Notes under the pieces: model-generated | Seen by the model: the letters and a program-made list of their open reading frames with translations, nothing else | Database searches by the model: none | Told to the model about the DNA's origin: nothing | Source of the DNA: Clostridiaceae bacterium | GTDB taxonomy: Bacteria; Bacillota; Clostridia; Clostridiales; Clostridiaceae | Assembly (NCBI GenBank): GCA_029219285.1 | Contig: JAQXTC010000070.1 | Location: forward strand, 1-36,591 | Reading direction: 5' to 3' | DNA: 36,591 nucleotides | Shown: positions 17,275 through 26,193 of the stretch, piece by piece | How positions within the stretch are numbered: the stretch's first letter is position 1 | How the letters are laid out: every line of letters begins with the position of its first letter | Position numbers and translations under genes: made by a program

Positions 17275-17493
17275 ATGGTTATTTCCAAAAAAACTTATAT
17301 ATTATGCGCATCTCTATTATCTATATTTTTATTATTGACATCTTGTTCATATACTAGCAATAACCCTTCATCAAAAAACACAGATAAAAGTGACTCTATT
17401 GACAATTTAATTTATCAAGGAGCAGAATCTTTATCAAACGGCATTAATACTTTCCCCACTAAAAATAGTTCAAGTCTTCTTGCAAAAGAGTAA
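17275..17493 (+). CDS. Small putative lipoprotein
   Basis: A 72-aa protein with strong ribosome site AAAGGAGG 9 nt before ATG. Lysines at the N-terminus, a hydrophobic stretch (about 8-22) and the lipobox LLTSC-S give a type II signal peptide with Cys 24 as the likely lipidated residue. The mature part is about 49 residues, Ser/Asn-rich, with no domain recognised (IDNLIYQGAESLSNGINTF). It has its own terminator and is divergent from the Ham1-like gene, so it is a monocistronic unit. Function is unknown. Confidence 0.8.
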   Translation: MVISKKTYILCASLLSIFLLLTSCSYTSNNPSSKNTDKSDSIDNLIYQGAESLSNGINTFPTKNSSSLLAKE

Positions 17494-17510
17494 AACAATA
17501 CTCAAGTAAC

Positions 17511-17554
17511 AAAAAAGTCTTAATATCTACGTCATTAGATATTAAGACTCTTTT
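17511..17554 (+). terminator. Terminator of the lipoprotein gene
   Basis: A perfect 14-bp stem, AGTCTTAATATCTA with TAGATATTAAGACT, is followed by CTTTT. An A-run on the other side gives bidirectional capacity. Confidence 0.9.
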
Positions 17555-17676
17555 ATCTATATTACACATTACTTCTCCGCTCCATTATAAATTCATCAAT
17601 TAATTTCAATTCTGTTATAATATAAAATATCAACTGTTTAATTATTCTTTATTTTGTAGAAAGAAGGCTATATGTT

Positions 17677-18306
17677 ATGAACAAAACAATAAAATCACAT
17701 TGGAATGTAGACTTAAGTGGAAGATTTATAGACAATAATAGCACTAAATTATGCATAATACTTCCTGGTATAGGATACTTATTAGAAAGATCTTACTTGG
17801 ATTATTCAAAAAAATTAACCCTAGAATTAGGTTACGATATACTTGAAGTAGAATACGGTTATCAAGTTTCTAGGTCTAGCTTTTCACCAGATAATGAGTT
17901 TAATATTATGCTTGAAGAAACCTTTAAAATAGTTGATGCCAATTTAAATAAACATTATCAGGATATTCTAATCATAGCTAAGAGCATTGGTACATGCATA
18001 CAAATATTTTTAAATGAACATCTAAAAAATAAAAATATTACTAACATATGTTTAAGCCCAGTAGATAGAACTGTTGAAATAGGTATGTTAGAAAACTCTC
18101 TTGTAGTTTCTGGTCTTTCTGACCCACTTTTATCTTCTGAAAATCTTAACAAAATAAAAAAAGTAAAAGGAATTGACCTAATTACAATAGACAATGCTAA
18201 TCATTCATTTGACATAAAAAATAATATCATAAAAACTTTAGATGCTTTAAAAGATGTGATTTTAAAAGAAAAAGATTTTATTCAAAAACATTCAAATATT
18301 AATTAA
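17677..18306 (+). CDS. Alpha/beta-hydrolase-like protein of unknown substrate
   Basis: A 209-aa cytosolic protein. LCIILPGIGYLLERSYLDYS supplies an oxyanion-hole-like loop after the first core strand. ILIIAKSIGTCIQIF has the G/A-x-S-x-G nucleophile elbow (Ser near residue 104). DNANHSFDIK holds the probable base His near 176, and SGLSDPLLS offers a candidate acid. The layout is that of small dienelactone hydrolase-like alpha/beta hydrolases, but alanine replaces the usual first glycine of the elbow. The ribosome site is AGAAGG. It is convergent with the purine permease and shares its terminator. Confidence 0.75.
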   Translation: MNKTIKSHWNVDLSGRFIDNNSTKLCIILPGIGYLLERSYLDYSKKLTLELGYDILEVEYGYQVSRSSFSPDNEFNIMLEETFKIVDANLNKHYQDILIIAKSIGTCIQIFLNEHLKNKNITNICLSPVDRTVEIGMLENSLVVSGLSDPLLSSENLNKIKKVKGIDLITIDNANHSFDIKNNIIKTLDALKDVILKEKDFIQKHSNIN

Positions 18307-18320
18307 TGTATTTCATAACT

Positions 18321-18365
18321 TTTAAGAGCCACTATACAGATTACTCCATATAGTGGCTCTTAAAA
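18321..18365. terminator. Bidirectional terminator between convergent genes
   Basis: A 16-bp stem (TTTAAGAGCCACTATA with TATAGTGGCTCTTAAA) has A/T runs on both sides and serves the alpha/beta-hydrolase gene (+) and the permease gene (-). Confidence 0.9.
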
Positions 18366-18368
18366 ACT

Positions 18369-19691
18369 TTAAATTATAAACTTTAAGATAAATATAAATC
18401 CAACTATTACTGTCGGTATACTTACTTCTTTTATTCTTCCTGAAAATACTTTTAATATTATATAAGAAACAACTCCAAATACAATACCATCAGATATACT
18501 ATAAGCTAAAGGCATCATTATTATAGTTAAAAATGCTGGTATTGCTTCTGTATAATCTGTAATATCTATTTCTTTAATTGGTTCAATCATAAATAACCCT
18601 ACAAGAACAAGTGCAGAACATGTAACTGCTGGTGTTATGGAAGTAAAAATTGGTGCAAAGAATAATGCAATTCCAAACATTCCTGCTGTTGATACTGCTG
18701 TTAATCCTGTTCTTCCACCTTCTGCAACTCCAGATGCACTTTCAACAAATGTACTTACTGTACTTGTCCCAACGCATGCTCCAAATGTAGTTCCTATTGC
18801 ATCTGCAAAAAGAGCTTTCTTAATATTAGGCACTTTACCATTTTCATCCAGCATTTTGGCTTTAGTAGCAACTCCAACTAGAGTTCCTATAGTATCAAAC
18901 ATATCCATAAATAATAATGTAAATAATACGACTAACATATCTAAAGAAAAAATATTATGCCACTCAAAATTCATAAATGCTGAACTAATTGATGGTGGAG
19001 CACTAATTATTGCTGTTGGTATTTCAATGATACCAAAACACATTCCTATTACTGATGTTATAATCATTCCTAAGAATAGAGCACCTTTTACATTTCTAGA
19101 TAGTAATACTCCAGTAATAAGCATACCTGCTATAGCTAATAAACCTGTACCACTAGTTATATTTCCAAGAGCTAATATAGTTGAATCATCTGCTGGATGT
19201 ACTATTATTCCTGCACCTTCAAGTCCTAATAATGCTATAAATAATCCTATTCCAACTGATATTGCTTTTTTTATATTTACTGGAATTGAATCTACAATTG
19301 CTTCACGTACATTAAATAGTGTTAATAAAATAAATATAATTCCTTCTAAGAATACTGCTGTTAATGCAAACTGAAATGAATAACCCATTGCAAGAACTAC
19401 TGTATAGGCAAAAAATGCATTTAACCCCATTCCTGGTGCTTGAGCAAATGGAAGCTTAGCATATAATCCCATTATCAATGTTGCAACTACTGCTGAAAGT
19501 GCTGTTGCTGTAAATACAGCTCCACTATCCATACCTGCTGCTGATAGTATACTTGGATTTACTATTAATATATATGCCATTGTCATAAATGTAGTTATAC
19601 CAGAAATCACTTCTGTCTTTACATTTGTATTATTTTTAGTAAGACCAAAATAACTATCTAGTAAGCCATTTTCATTTCTTTTATTCGTCAT
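18369..19691 (-). CDS. NCS2-family purine permease (hypoxanthine/guanine type, AzgA/PbuG-like)
   Basis: About 440 aa with 12 or more hydrophobic segments, an integral membrane nucleobase:cation symporter. Family signatures: DSYFGLTKNNTNVKTEVISGITTFMTMAYILIVNP at the N-terminus, FAQAPGMGLNAFFAYTVV, FLGMIITSVIG, LLFMDMFDTIGTLVGVATKA with the substrate-site Asp, and GTSTVSTFVESASGVAEGGRTGLTA. These define the AzgA-like branch transporting hypoxanthine, guanine or adenine. ATG 19721 lies about 10 bases behind the -10 box; ATG 19691, behind AAAGAGGT, is the better start. No purine riboswitch is visible upstream, unlike many clostridial purine permease genes. Confidence 0.9.
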   Translation of the reverse strand: MTNKRNENGLLDSYFGLTKNNTNVKTEVISGITTFMTMAYILIVNPSILSAAGMDSGAVFTATALSAVVATLIMGLYAKLPFAQAPGMGLNAFFAYTVVLAMGYSFQFALTAVFLEGIIFILLTLFNVREAIVDSIPVNIKKAISVGIGLFIALLGLEGAGIIVHPADDSTILALGNITSGTGLLAIAGMLITGVLLSRNVKGALFLGMIITSVIGMCFGIIEIPTAIISAPPSISSAFMNFEWHNIFSLDMLVVLFTLLFMDMFDTIGTLVGVATKAKMLDENGKVPNIKKALFADAIGTTFGACVGTSTVSTFVESASGVAEGGRTGLTAVSTAGMFGIALFFAPIFTSITPAVTCSALVLVGLFMIEPIKEIDITDYTEAIPAFLTIIMMPLAYSISDGIVFGVVSYIILKVFSGRIKEVSIPTVIVGFIFILKFII

Positions 19692-19730
19692 TTTTCTACC
19701 TCTTTCGCTATTTTTATTCATTACTCATCT

Positions 19731-19759
19731 ATATTATTTCAAAAAAAGCTATTTTGCAA
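19731..19759 (-). promoter_or_regulatory. Promoter of the purine permease gene
   Basis: On the minus strand -35 TTGCAA (19759-19754), a 17-bp spacer and -10 TAATAT (19736-19731). Transcription would begin near 19724, supporting the start at 19691. Confidence 0.65.
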
Positions 19760-20052
19760 TAGTTTTTATGAATATTTTTAATTTGTATTTAATTTATTTT
19801 CGTGTTTTTTGTTTATATAGAGTAAAAATAACTATAATTTCAAAAATAGTATTCGTATAAAATTAAAATTTTATGCTTTTCACGAGACATTACATACAAA
19901 AAAGGGATAGATTTTTTATCATTAAAATTTTAGACGATAATAAAATCGACTTAGATTCACTATAAGTATCAGCTATCATTGATTTAAATATACTTCAAAA
20001 ATTTCAATATAACTTTGCAATTTCAATGAATTATGCAAGTATTACAGTTGAT
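19760..20052. other. Intergenic stretch without recognised gene
   Basis: Very AT-rich, with many stops in all frames. I see no purine aptamer core, no strong hairpin with T-run and no repeat copy. It separates the permease promoter from the 3' end of the broken merR gene. Confidence 0.6.
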
Positions 20053-20193
20053 TTAATTTTTATATTTGCATTTAATTGACACTTTTACAACAAAGTTATC
20101 TGTATTCTTACTTGATACTTCATCTATTAATATATCTTCATAAGAATACCCATCAATAAGTAAATTGTTATGATTAATAAACTCCACCATTCT
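20053..20193 (-). pseudogene. Detached C-terminal end of the MerR regulator, beyond an in-frame TGA
   Basis: Directly after the TGA (20196-20194) that ends the MerR frame, the same frame continues for 46 codons (RMVEFINHNNLLIDGYSYED and so on, ending VVKVSIKCKYKN) to TAA at 20055-20053. This reads like the final helix and strands of a GyrI-like effector-binding domain, the part the shortened MerR protein lacks. One base change (for example CGA or GGA to TGA) would explain it. Confidence 0.7.
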
Positions 20194-20880
20194 TCAATAC
20201 AATTGAAAAAGTTTATCATAATATCCGAAAGAATATCCAACAACATATATTCCCTTTTCTTTTTTATCTGTTTTTATTTTACCTATTTTATTACATGACT
20301 TCATATAATAATAATCATATTTAGAAAAGTTACCGTTAACTAAATTTTCTTTTGATATCATAGATCCCATTGGATATCCATAATTAACTCCAACATTAAT
20401 ACAATATTTCATATGATTAACAAAGGTCTCTACATCATAATCATCATTAGTTTCTTTAACCTTTTCGCTTAAAATAATACTTTCTTCTTCTTGTTCTTCA
20501 ATAAAAATTTTATCTTTTGCTTCTTGTCCTTTTTTAGTTATGCTAAGTTTTACATCTAATATCTCTTGAATCCTTTTCAAATTTTCAATTTTTTGTTGAA
20601 CTAACAACTTTTCCTTATTAAATAACTCAATAGTATTTTCAGGAGTTCTGCAATCTAAAAATTCTTTTATTTGTATTAATGGCATTTCTAACTCCTTAAG
20701 AACTGCAATAACATTAAATATTTCAAGCTGTTTTACAGAATAATATCTATATCCATTTTGTTTAACTAGTTCAGGCTTTAATAAACCAATATCATCATAA
20801 TGAAATAAAGTTTTTTTATTAATTCCACAAAGTTTTGCAAACTCACCAGTTGTATAGTACTTATCATTTCTATCTGACAC
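20194..20880 (-). CDS. MerR-family regulator, probably truncated in its effector domain
   Basis: 228 aa as read. Residues about 8-76 are a MerR winged helix ([30 protein letters not shown]...[16 protein letters not shown]), followed by the dimerisation coiled coil ([20 protein letters not shown]). A beta-rich C-terminal region begins near 145 ([28 protein letters not shown]), like the BmrR/GyrI-type drug-binding domain, but stops at TGA before the domain is complete; its end is found in frame at 20053-20193. The start is GTG with GGAG 8 bases upstream. It is divergent from a MATE exporter with a canonical MerR promoter between. DNA binding may survive; effector sensing is probably damaged. 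Confidence 0.85.
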   Translation of the reverse strand: MSDRNDKYYTTGEFAKLCGINKKTLFHYDDIGLLKPELVKQNGYRYYSVKQLEIFNVIAVLKELEMPLIQIKEFLDCRTPENTIELFNKEKLLVQQKIENLKRIQEILDVKLSITKKGQEAKDKIFIEEQEEESIILSEKVKETNDDYDVETFVNHMKYCINVGVNYGYPMGSMISKENLVNGNFSKYDYYYMKSCNKIGKIKTDKKEKGIYVVGYSFGYYDKLFQLY

Positions 20881-20905
20881 AATTATTACTCCTTATAATT
20901 ATTTC

Positions 20906-20936
20906 TTGACTATCCCCTAACAGGATAGTTTATCAT
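20906..20936 (+). promoter_or_regulatory. MerR-type promoter and operator of the MATE exporter gene
   Basis: -35 TTGACT (20906-20911) and -10 TATCAT (20931-20936) are 19 bp apart, the overlong spacing that MerR activators correct by twisting DNA. Centred in it is the perfect inverted repeat ACTATCC-N7-GGATAGT (20909-20929). This is the expected target of the divergent regulator. Confidence 0.85.
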
Positions 20937-20979
20937 GTTGCTTATCAATTATTATAACAAAAATAAAGGAGATTATTAC

Positions 20980-22308
20980 ATGGAAAATTCACTAAGTAAA
21001 AAAGTAACCTTTTTTTCCTTGATAAAATACACACTACCCACAATAATAATGATGTTATTTTTTTCACTATATACAATTATTGATGGAATGTTTGTTTCTA
21101 GATTTATAGGTTCAAATGCTCTATCTGCTATCAACATAACCTATCCTATAATAGCAATATTTTTATCTTTAAGCATAATGCTTGCAACTGGTGGATCTGC
21201 TATAGTTGCAAAACTAATGGGCGAAGGCAAAAATGATAAAGCATGTGAAGGATTCACTCTTATAAATTTAACTGCAATTATAATAGGTATCTTAATTGCA
21301 ATACCTGCATTATTATTCATAAAACCTCTTATTAACTTATTAGGTTCAACCGAGATATTATATGACTATTGTAAAGATTATTTATCAATATTCTTAATTT
21401 GTGCACCACTGTTGATTTTAAAATCACTTTTTGATTACTTTTTTGTTACTGCAGGTAAACCCACTCTTGGATTGGTATGTTCAATTTTGGGTGGCTTAAC
21501 AAATATACTATTAGATTATATTTTTATAGCAAAATTGCAATTAGGAATAAGCGGTGCTGCTCTAGCTACTTGTATAGGCTATTCAATCACAGCGATTATT
21601 GGTGTTTTATATTTTTTTAGAAAACACTCATTTTTACATTTTAAAAAGACATCATTTGATGGAAAATTAATAATTAACTGTTGTAGTAATGGTTTTTCAG
21701 AAATGGTAACACAATTATCTTCTGCCATTATGACTTTTACTTATAATTTGCTTATGCTTAAATATCTTGGCGAAGATGGGGTAGCTGCTATAACCATTAT
21801 TTTATATCTGGAAATGTTGTTATTTTCTGCATATATAGGTTTTACTTCTGGAGTCTCTCCACGTATTAGCTATAATTACGGAGCAAAAGATATAATAAAA
21901 ATAAAGAAAATAATAAAATACAGTTATATACATATATTAATTTTATCCATAGTATCTTTTATTTCTATTGAATTTTTTGGAGATACATTGCTTATATTAT
22001 TTTCAGGAAAGGATTCTAATGTATATCTAATAACATCATTGGGATTAAAATTATTTTCAATTAGCTTTTTATTCTCTGGTTTTAACACTTTTACAACTGG
22101 AATGTTTACTGCATTTTCCAATGGTAAAGTATCTGCATTACTATCATTTTTTAGAACCTTTGTATTTTTTATTTTAGGTATACTTACTTTACCTCTTCTT
22201 TTAAATATTACCGGAATATGGCTTATTGCACCTTTCTATGAATTTATATCACTTATAATGTCTCTTGTTTTTTTCTTAAAGTATAGAAAAACTTATAAAT
22301 ATATATAA
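20980..22308 (+). CDS. MATE-family multidrug exporter
   Basis: About 442 aa with 12 hydrophobic segments in two similar halves. Features: LPTIIMMLFFSLYTIIDGMFVSRFIGSNALSAINITYP and MLATGGSAIVAKLMGEGK in the first half; KPTLGLVCSILGGLTNILLDYIFI near the middle; FNTFTTGMFTAFSNGKVSALLSFFRTFVF near the end. The family exports cationic drugs by Na+ or H+ exchange at the membrane. A frame opens at ATG 20935, but that codon overlaps the -10 box; ATG 20980 with AAAGGAGA 8 bases upstream is the true start. Regulation by the divergent MerR protein is strongly suggested by the promoter layout. Confidence 0.92.
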   Translation: MENSLSKKVTFFSLIKYTLPTIIMMLFFSLYTIIDGMFVSRFIGSNALSAINITYPIIAIFLSLSIMLATGGSAIVAKLMGEGKNDKACEGFTLINLTAIIIGILIAIPALLFIKPLINLLGSTEILYDYCKDYLSIFLICAPLLILKSLFDYFFVTAGKPTLGLVCSILGGLTNILLDYIFIAKLQLGISGAALATCIGYSITAIIGVLYFFRKHSFLHFKKTSFDGKLIINCCSNGFSEMVTQLSSAIMTFTYNLLMLKYLGEDGVAAITIILYLEMLLFSAYIGFTSGVSPRISYNYGAKDIIKIKKIIKYSYIHILILSIVSFISIEFFGDTLLILFSGKDSNVYLITSLGLKLFSISFLFSGFNTFTTGMFTAFSNGKVSALLSFFRTFVFFILGILTLPLLLNITGIWLIAPFYEFISLIMSLVFFLKYRKTYKYI

Positions 22309-22340
22309 AAGGAAGATACTTAATAAATATCTTCCTTTTT
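22307..22340 (+). terminator. Terminator of the first MATE gene
   Basis: AAAAGGAAGATA pairs with TATCTTCCTTTT, ending in a five-T run, directly at the gene end. Confidence 0.92.
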
Positions 22341-22379
22341 GCATTACTGTTCTAATTTTTCAATCTACATTATTAAATC

Positions 22380-22560
22380 ATAAATAATTTCTCTTGTTAT
22401 CTCATCCTGTTACAGCTCTTTTGAAACTCTTTTAGTCTTTATATCTTCATAAGCCTTTTTCCGATATTAAAAAAAGGTTCTGAAAAATTACTACTAATTT
22501 GATACTCCTAAAAGATTTGTATGCTTTAATTCATCACCTCTTGATGAAAATTATAAAATC
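22380..22560 (-). pseudogene. Possible decayed coding remnant
   Basis: On the minus strand a frame with protein-like composition reads YRKKAYEDIKTKRVSKEL, stop, QDEITREIIYDLIM, stop, IEKLEQ, stop. The helical, charged character and single-base stop codons look like the end of a lost gene. I do not recognise the family, and no intact start or ribosome site remains. Chance is possible in DNA this AT-rich. Confidence 0.3.
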
Positions 22561-22568
22561 AGTTATCT

Positions 22569-23789
22569 TTATCTATTTATGTTATTATAATCCAATAATT
22601 TCTGACCTGAATAAATAGACTTATTTCCATTACATACATATGCTATAGCACAGCTAATAAAGAAAAATGGTATATATGTAAATCCAAAAACTTCGGCTCC
22701 AATAAAAATAGGTGCTATTAACGTATTAGTTGCACTGCCAAAAACTGCAGCATAACCTAAAGCCGCAACTAATTCTACAGGAAGACCTAATAAACTACCA
22801 AGTATTATACCTAAACTAGTTCCTATAGAAAATAAAGGTGTTACTTCACCACCTTGATATCCAGCAGATAATGTGATTATAGTCAAAGCAAACTTCAATA
22901 TCCAATCATAAACATAAATTTCATTTGTTCCAAAGCTCATAGAAATTAAATTTGTTCCAAGTCCACAATATCTTCCTTTATGTAATATTATGAATAGAAT
23001 ACTAAGCAATGCTCCAACCACAATTATTTTGATGTATAAATTTTTAAATATCTTATTAAATTTTGCTTTACAATATGCTAAAAGATGAGCAAAAAATCCT
23101 CCAACTATACCAAATAAAATAGCTGCAACTGATACTTTCAATATTGTATTAATATCAAAAGCAATATTAGTTTGTAAAGCAAAAGTAAATTTTTCAAGTC
23201 CTAAATAATTTGATGTAAAACTTGCTGTAAAAGCTGCAATAAGAGCAGGCAATAAAGCTGTATATTCTAAAAGACCTGCCATTAATACCTCAAGTGCAAA
23301 AAATACTGACGCAATAGGAGTTTGAAAAAGTCCAGCAAATCCAGCTGCCATTCCTATTATCAAAAATGATCTTTTGCTATTTTTAATATTTATTCTATCA
23401 CCAATTCCATTAGCTACTGTTGCACCTATCTGAACAGCTACTCCTTCACGACCTGCGCTTCCACCAAATAAATGAGTTACCCATGTACTTAAGATTACTA
23501 ATGGTATTAATCTTTTAGGAATCATTTCTTCTTTTCCATAAGCAGTATCAAAAATAAGTCCCATTCCTTTAATACTATTTTTTCCTACTTTATTATAAGT
23601 ATATATAATTGCTAATCCTGCTATTGCTAAAAACGGTACAAGTTTAATTACATTCTCATCTCTAAATTCTGTAATGCTTATAAGAACTCTACCAAAACAA
23701 GCATCAATAACACCAACAATTACTCCAATAAATAAGGCTATAAATGATAAAATAATTATATCTTTATATTCTCCATATATTTTTTTCAA
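22569..23789 (-). CDS. CLC-F-type fluoride/proton antiporter
   Basis: About 406 aa with CLC-type hydrophobic helices. The usual GSGIP selectivity motif is replaced by KGMGLIF, with Met near residue 76. GREGVAVQIG carries the gating Glu near 115. In the studied Enterococcus CLC-F protein the matching residues are Met79 and Glu118, with the same spacing, and the Met favours fluoride over chloride. The protein therefore probably expels fluoride. Reading can extend to ATG 23834, but TTG 23789 follows AGAGGAGG by 10 bases and fits better. It is the last gene of a likely operon with a MATE exporter and an arginase-fold protein. No fluoride riboswitch is seen upstream. Confidence 0.8.
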   Translation of the reverse strand: MKKIYGEYKDIIILSFIALFIGVIVGVIDACFGRVLISITEFRDENVIKLVPFLAIAGLAIIYTYNKVGKNSIKGMGLIFDTAYGKEEMIPKRLIPLVILSTWVTHLFGGSAGREGVAVQIGATVANGIGDRINIKNSKRSFLIIGMAAGFAGLFQTPIASVFFALEVLMAGLLEYTALLPALIAAFTASFTSNYLGLEKFTFALQTNIAFDINTILKVSVAAILFGIVGGFFAHLLAYCKAKFNKIFKNLYIKIIVVGALLSILFIILHKGRYCGLGTNLISMSFGTNEIYVYDWILKFALTIITLSAGYQGGEVTPLFSIGTSLGIILGSLLGLPVELVAALGYAAVFGSATNTLIAPIFIGAEVFGFTYIPFFFISCAIAYVCNGNKSIYSGQKLLDYNNINR

Positions 23790-23864
23790 AATATTCAGTC
23801 CTCCTCTTTTGCACTTCAAAAATATCAAATTCAATTTTTTCCTTTATATTTTTCAATTTATTTT

Positions 23865-25229
23865 CTAATGCTCATCTAAACTCGCTACATATTTTTTTAA
23901 CCAATCCCCTTTAAAATAGTATATTATAAAACATATAGAACATAATATCCATGAAGCAGGATAGCATAAATATACCTTTAAAATACTATCTTTTTCAGAA
24001 AATAATAATAAAAGCCAAATAATTCTAAACAAGCATATATTAATTGCTGTTATAATAAGCACTTGCATAGCTGCCCCTGCACCACGAATAGCTCCACCTA
24101 ACACCTCCGTAAAACTATGCGTCCAATTAAATGGTGCTATTGACCACATCATAATAATACCGTACTTTTTAACTTCATCATCACTGGTAAAAACACTTAA
24201 TAATTCATTTCCAGTTAATATAACCAATGCTCCTGCAAATACAGTTATCAACACTGCAAATACAACAGATATTCGTACACCTTTTTTTATTCTATCAAAA
24301 TAACCTGCACCAATATTTTGAGCAACATATGTTGACATTGTTAGCCCAATCGCATTCATTGGCATATAAAGAAATCCATCTATTTTGCAATAAGCGGCTC
24401 CTCCTGCCATTGCCATTGAGCCAAAATCATTAATTTCTGTTTGAACAATTATATTTGCAATATTAAACATACAAGATTGAAGGCCACATGGAATTCCAAG
24501 TTTAATTATTTCTTTTGCTATTGTTTTACTAAAAGCTAATCTTTTAAACTTTAATGAATAATTTTTAGGCAGTCTAATTAAATAAATAATTACAAGCACA
24601 GCAGAAAAAGATTGTGCAATTAATGTGGCTATAGCTGCTCCTGCCACACCCATCTTAAATACTGCTACAAGTAGTAAATCAAGAATCAAATTTAATATGC
24701 CACTGTAAACCAAAAAATATAAGGGTCTTTTCGAATCTCCTCCTGCTCGTATTATTCCAGCACCAACATTGTATATCACCATTACTATAGCCCCAGCAAA
24801 ATATATTCTTAAATATAAAGTTGAAAGACTAATTACATTTTCTGGAGAATGCATTATTTCTAAAAGCTGCGGTGATATAACAACACCTATAATTGATAAC
24901 ACTGCTCCTCCAAGAAAACTTAATATAACTGCAGTATCTATTGTTTCAGATAGCTTTTTGATATTTTCAGCACCATAATATTGAGCATAAATTACTCCTG
25001 TTCCAGTTGCTATTCCCAAAAACAACCCTACCAATAAATTAATAATTGAACCTGTAGACCCCACTGCTGCTAAAGCTTCATCTCCTGCAAACGTTCCTAC
25101 TACCGCACTATCTATAGCATTATATAATTGTTGCAAGACATTACTTAGCATAATAGGTACAGCAAAAGAAAGTATTCCTCTCCAAATGCTACCTTTAGTT
25201 AAACTTACCTTCTTATTTATTTTAATCAC
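23865..25229 (-). CDS. MATE-family exporter (second, distinct)
   Basis: 454 aa, 12 hydrophobic segments. Signatures: VPIMLSNVLQQLYNAIDSAVVGTFAGDEALAAVGSTGSI, FLGIATGTGVIYAQYYGA, GAGIIRAGGDSKRPLYFLVYSGILNLILDLLLVAVFKMGVAGAAIATLIAQ, and ALNA-like NAIGLTMSTYVAQNIGAGYFDRIKKGVR in the second half. The pattern belongs to the DinF/NorM-like group and differs clearly from the exporter at 20980-22308, so they are not a recent duplication. The start is taken as GTG 25229; no other start with a good ribosome site is visible. It lies 38 bases behind the arginase-fold gene and 75 ahead of the CLC gene, suggesting co-transcription. Substrate unknown. Confidence 0.9.
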   Translation of the reverse strand: MIKINKKVSLTKGSIWRGILSFAVPIMLSNVLQQLYNAIDSAVVGTFAGDEALAAVGSTGSIINLLVGLFLGIATGTGVIYAQYYGAENIKKLSETIDTAVILSFLGGAVLSIIGVVISPQLLEIMHSPENVISLSTLYLRIYFAGAIVMVIYNVGAGIIRAGGDSKRPLYFLVYSGILNLILDLLLVAVFKMGVAGAAIATLIAQSFSAVLVIIYLIRLPKNYSLKFKRLAFSKTIAKEIIKLGIPCGLQSCMFNIANIIVQTEINDFGSMAMAGGAAYCKIDGFLYMPMNAIGLTMSTYVAQNIGAGYFDRIKKGVRISVVFAVLITVFAGALVILTGNELLSVFTSDDEVKKYGIIMMWSIAPFNWTHSFTEVLGGAIRGAGAAMQVLIITAINICLFRIIWLLLLFSEKDSILKVYLCYPASWILCSICFIIYYFKGDWLKKYVASLDEH

Positions 25230-25267
25230 CTCATCTTTTGAAATTTATTCATAAAAAAATGGACTTA

Positions 25268-25999
25268 TTATTCATCAAATATATTCAGCAATTCTTCATT
25301 TGTTTTATCATTAATATCCTTCGCTTGAAAAATATTTTTGGGACATTCTCCGCAAATATCTACTCCAATAACCTCTTTCTTCTTTAAAATGAATGTAATT
25401 ATCTCCTTCATTTTTTCTAATGATAAACTTCCTTGATCCCAATCTGTAATGGCATAATGCTTGTCCAATACATCTTTGTCTATAGATATATATACAGGAT
25501 ATTCTAAAACTTCATGAAAAAATTTATCAAAAGCATTAGGCATGGATAAGTACTTTTTGCTATAACACTTAACTCTCTCATCATACTTATTATCTAATTC
25601 TTCTAAAAGTTTATCATCAGTTCCTATAAGTATTACTTTATCTAAATTTTTATTATCATCAAGTAATTCTTTAACCCAACATCCACAAGATAATAGTTCT
25701 CCAAATACTGGTTTCTGCATATCAGGATGATTATCAAAAACAATAAGGCAAAACTTATAATTTATTTTTTCTATCCATAACTTGCTCATATAATGAAAAT
25801 TTCCTGAATCAATAAAATGTATACCTTTAGGAGATAATTCTTCAATTTTTGCTTTTAATTCTTCTTCTGCTTTATTATCACAATATCCAAAAGTCCCCAA
25901 TATATCTTTACATTGAATCCATTTAGGATTTTTTTTATCATAAAATTTTTCATTCTCATATACACCTGTAAAATTCATTATTACTAATTCTTTGTCCAT
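25268..25999 (-). CDS. Arginase-fold (ureohydrolase-like) protein, substrate unknown
   Basis: A 243-aa soluble protein. The metal-site motifs of the arginase/agmatinase superfamily are recognisable but altered: LIVFDNHPDMQ stands for DxHxD, YISIDKDVLDKHYAITDWDQG for SxDxDxxDP, and GVDICGECPKN for the late D-x-x-E-x-P motif. IDSGNFHYMS replaces the first GGDHS motif, keeping the His. Metal ligands D-H-D and D-x-D are thus present, so a binuclear Mn-type hydrolase is plausible, but the guanidino substrate is not supported by neighbours. The ribosome site is AGAGGTGA. It heads a likely operon with a MATE exporter and CLC-F antiporter from a clear promoter at 26050-26078. Confidence 0.78.
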   Translation of the reverse strand: MDKELVIMNFTGVYENEKFYDKKNPKWIQCKDILGTFGYCDNKAEEELKAKIEELSPKGIHFIDSGNFHYMSKLWIEKINYKFCLIVFDNHPDMQKPVFGELLSCGCWVKELLDDNKNLDKVILIGTDDKLLEELDNKYDERVKCYSKKYLSMPNAFDKFFHEVLEYPVYISIDKDVLDKHYAITDWDQGSLSLEKMKEIITFILKKKEVIGVDICGECPKNIFQAKDINDKTNEELLNIFDE

Positions 26000-26049
26000 A
26001 AAATCACCTCTAAATATTACTTTTTTGGTAATAATTTATCACATTTTAG

Positions 26050-26078
26050 ATTATAGTAATCTTTTCCACCTAATTCAA
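26050..26078 (-). promoter_or_regulatory. Promoter of the arginase-fold/MATE/CLC-F unit
   Basis: On the minus strand -35 TTGAAT (26078-26073), a 17-bp spacer and consensus -10 TATAAT (26055-26050), about 50 bases before the first gene. Confidence 0.7.
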
Positions 26079-26193
26079 CTATCACCAAAATATAATCTCA
26101 TCCGTGCTGTTGTCAAGAAATTAAAACCCTCACTATCTTTTAACATTTAACATATATTAAATTATAAATAATAAAATACTAAGGAGGATAATT

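Noticed and set aside
18637-19374. 245-codon plus-strand frame opposite the purine permease
   Set aside because: It mirrors the codon pattern of the permease on the other strand, has no ribosome site and no recognisable domain.
19700-20050. Purine riboswitch before the NCS2 permease
   Set aside because: I looked for the conserved loops and core of the purine aptamer in the leader and upstream region; none is present, and the promoter lies too close to the gene.
20935-20979. ATG 20935 as the MATE start
   Set aside because: The codon overlaps the -10 box, so it cannot be in the mRNA from this promoter; ATG 20980 has a strong ribosome site.
23780-23870. Fluoride (crcB) riboswitch before the CLC-F gene
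   Set aside because: No aptamer consensus in the short gap; the gene is probably read from the operon promoter near 26050.
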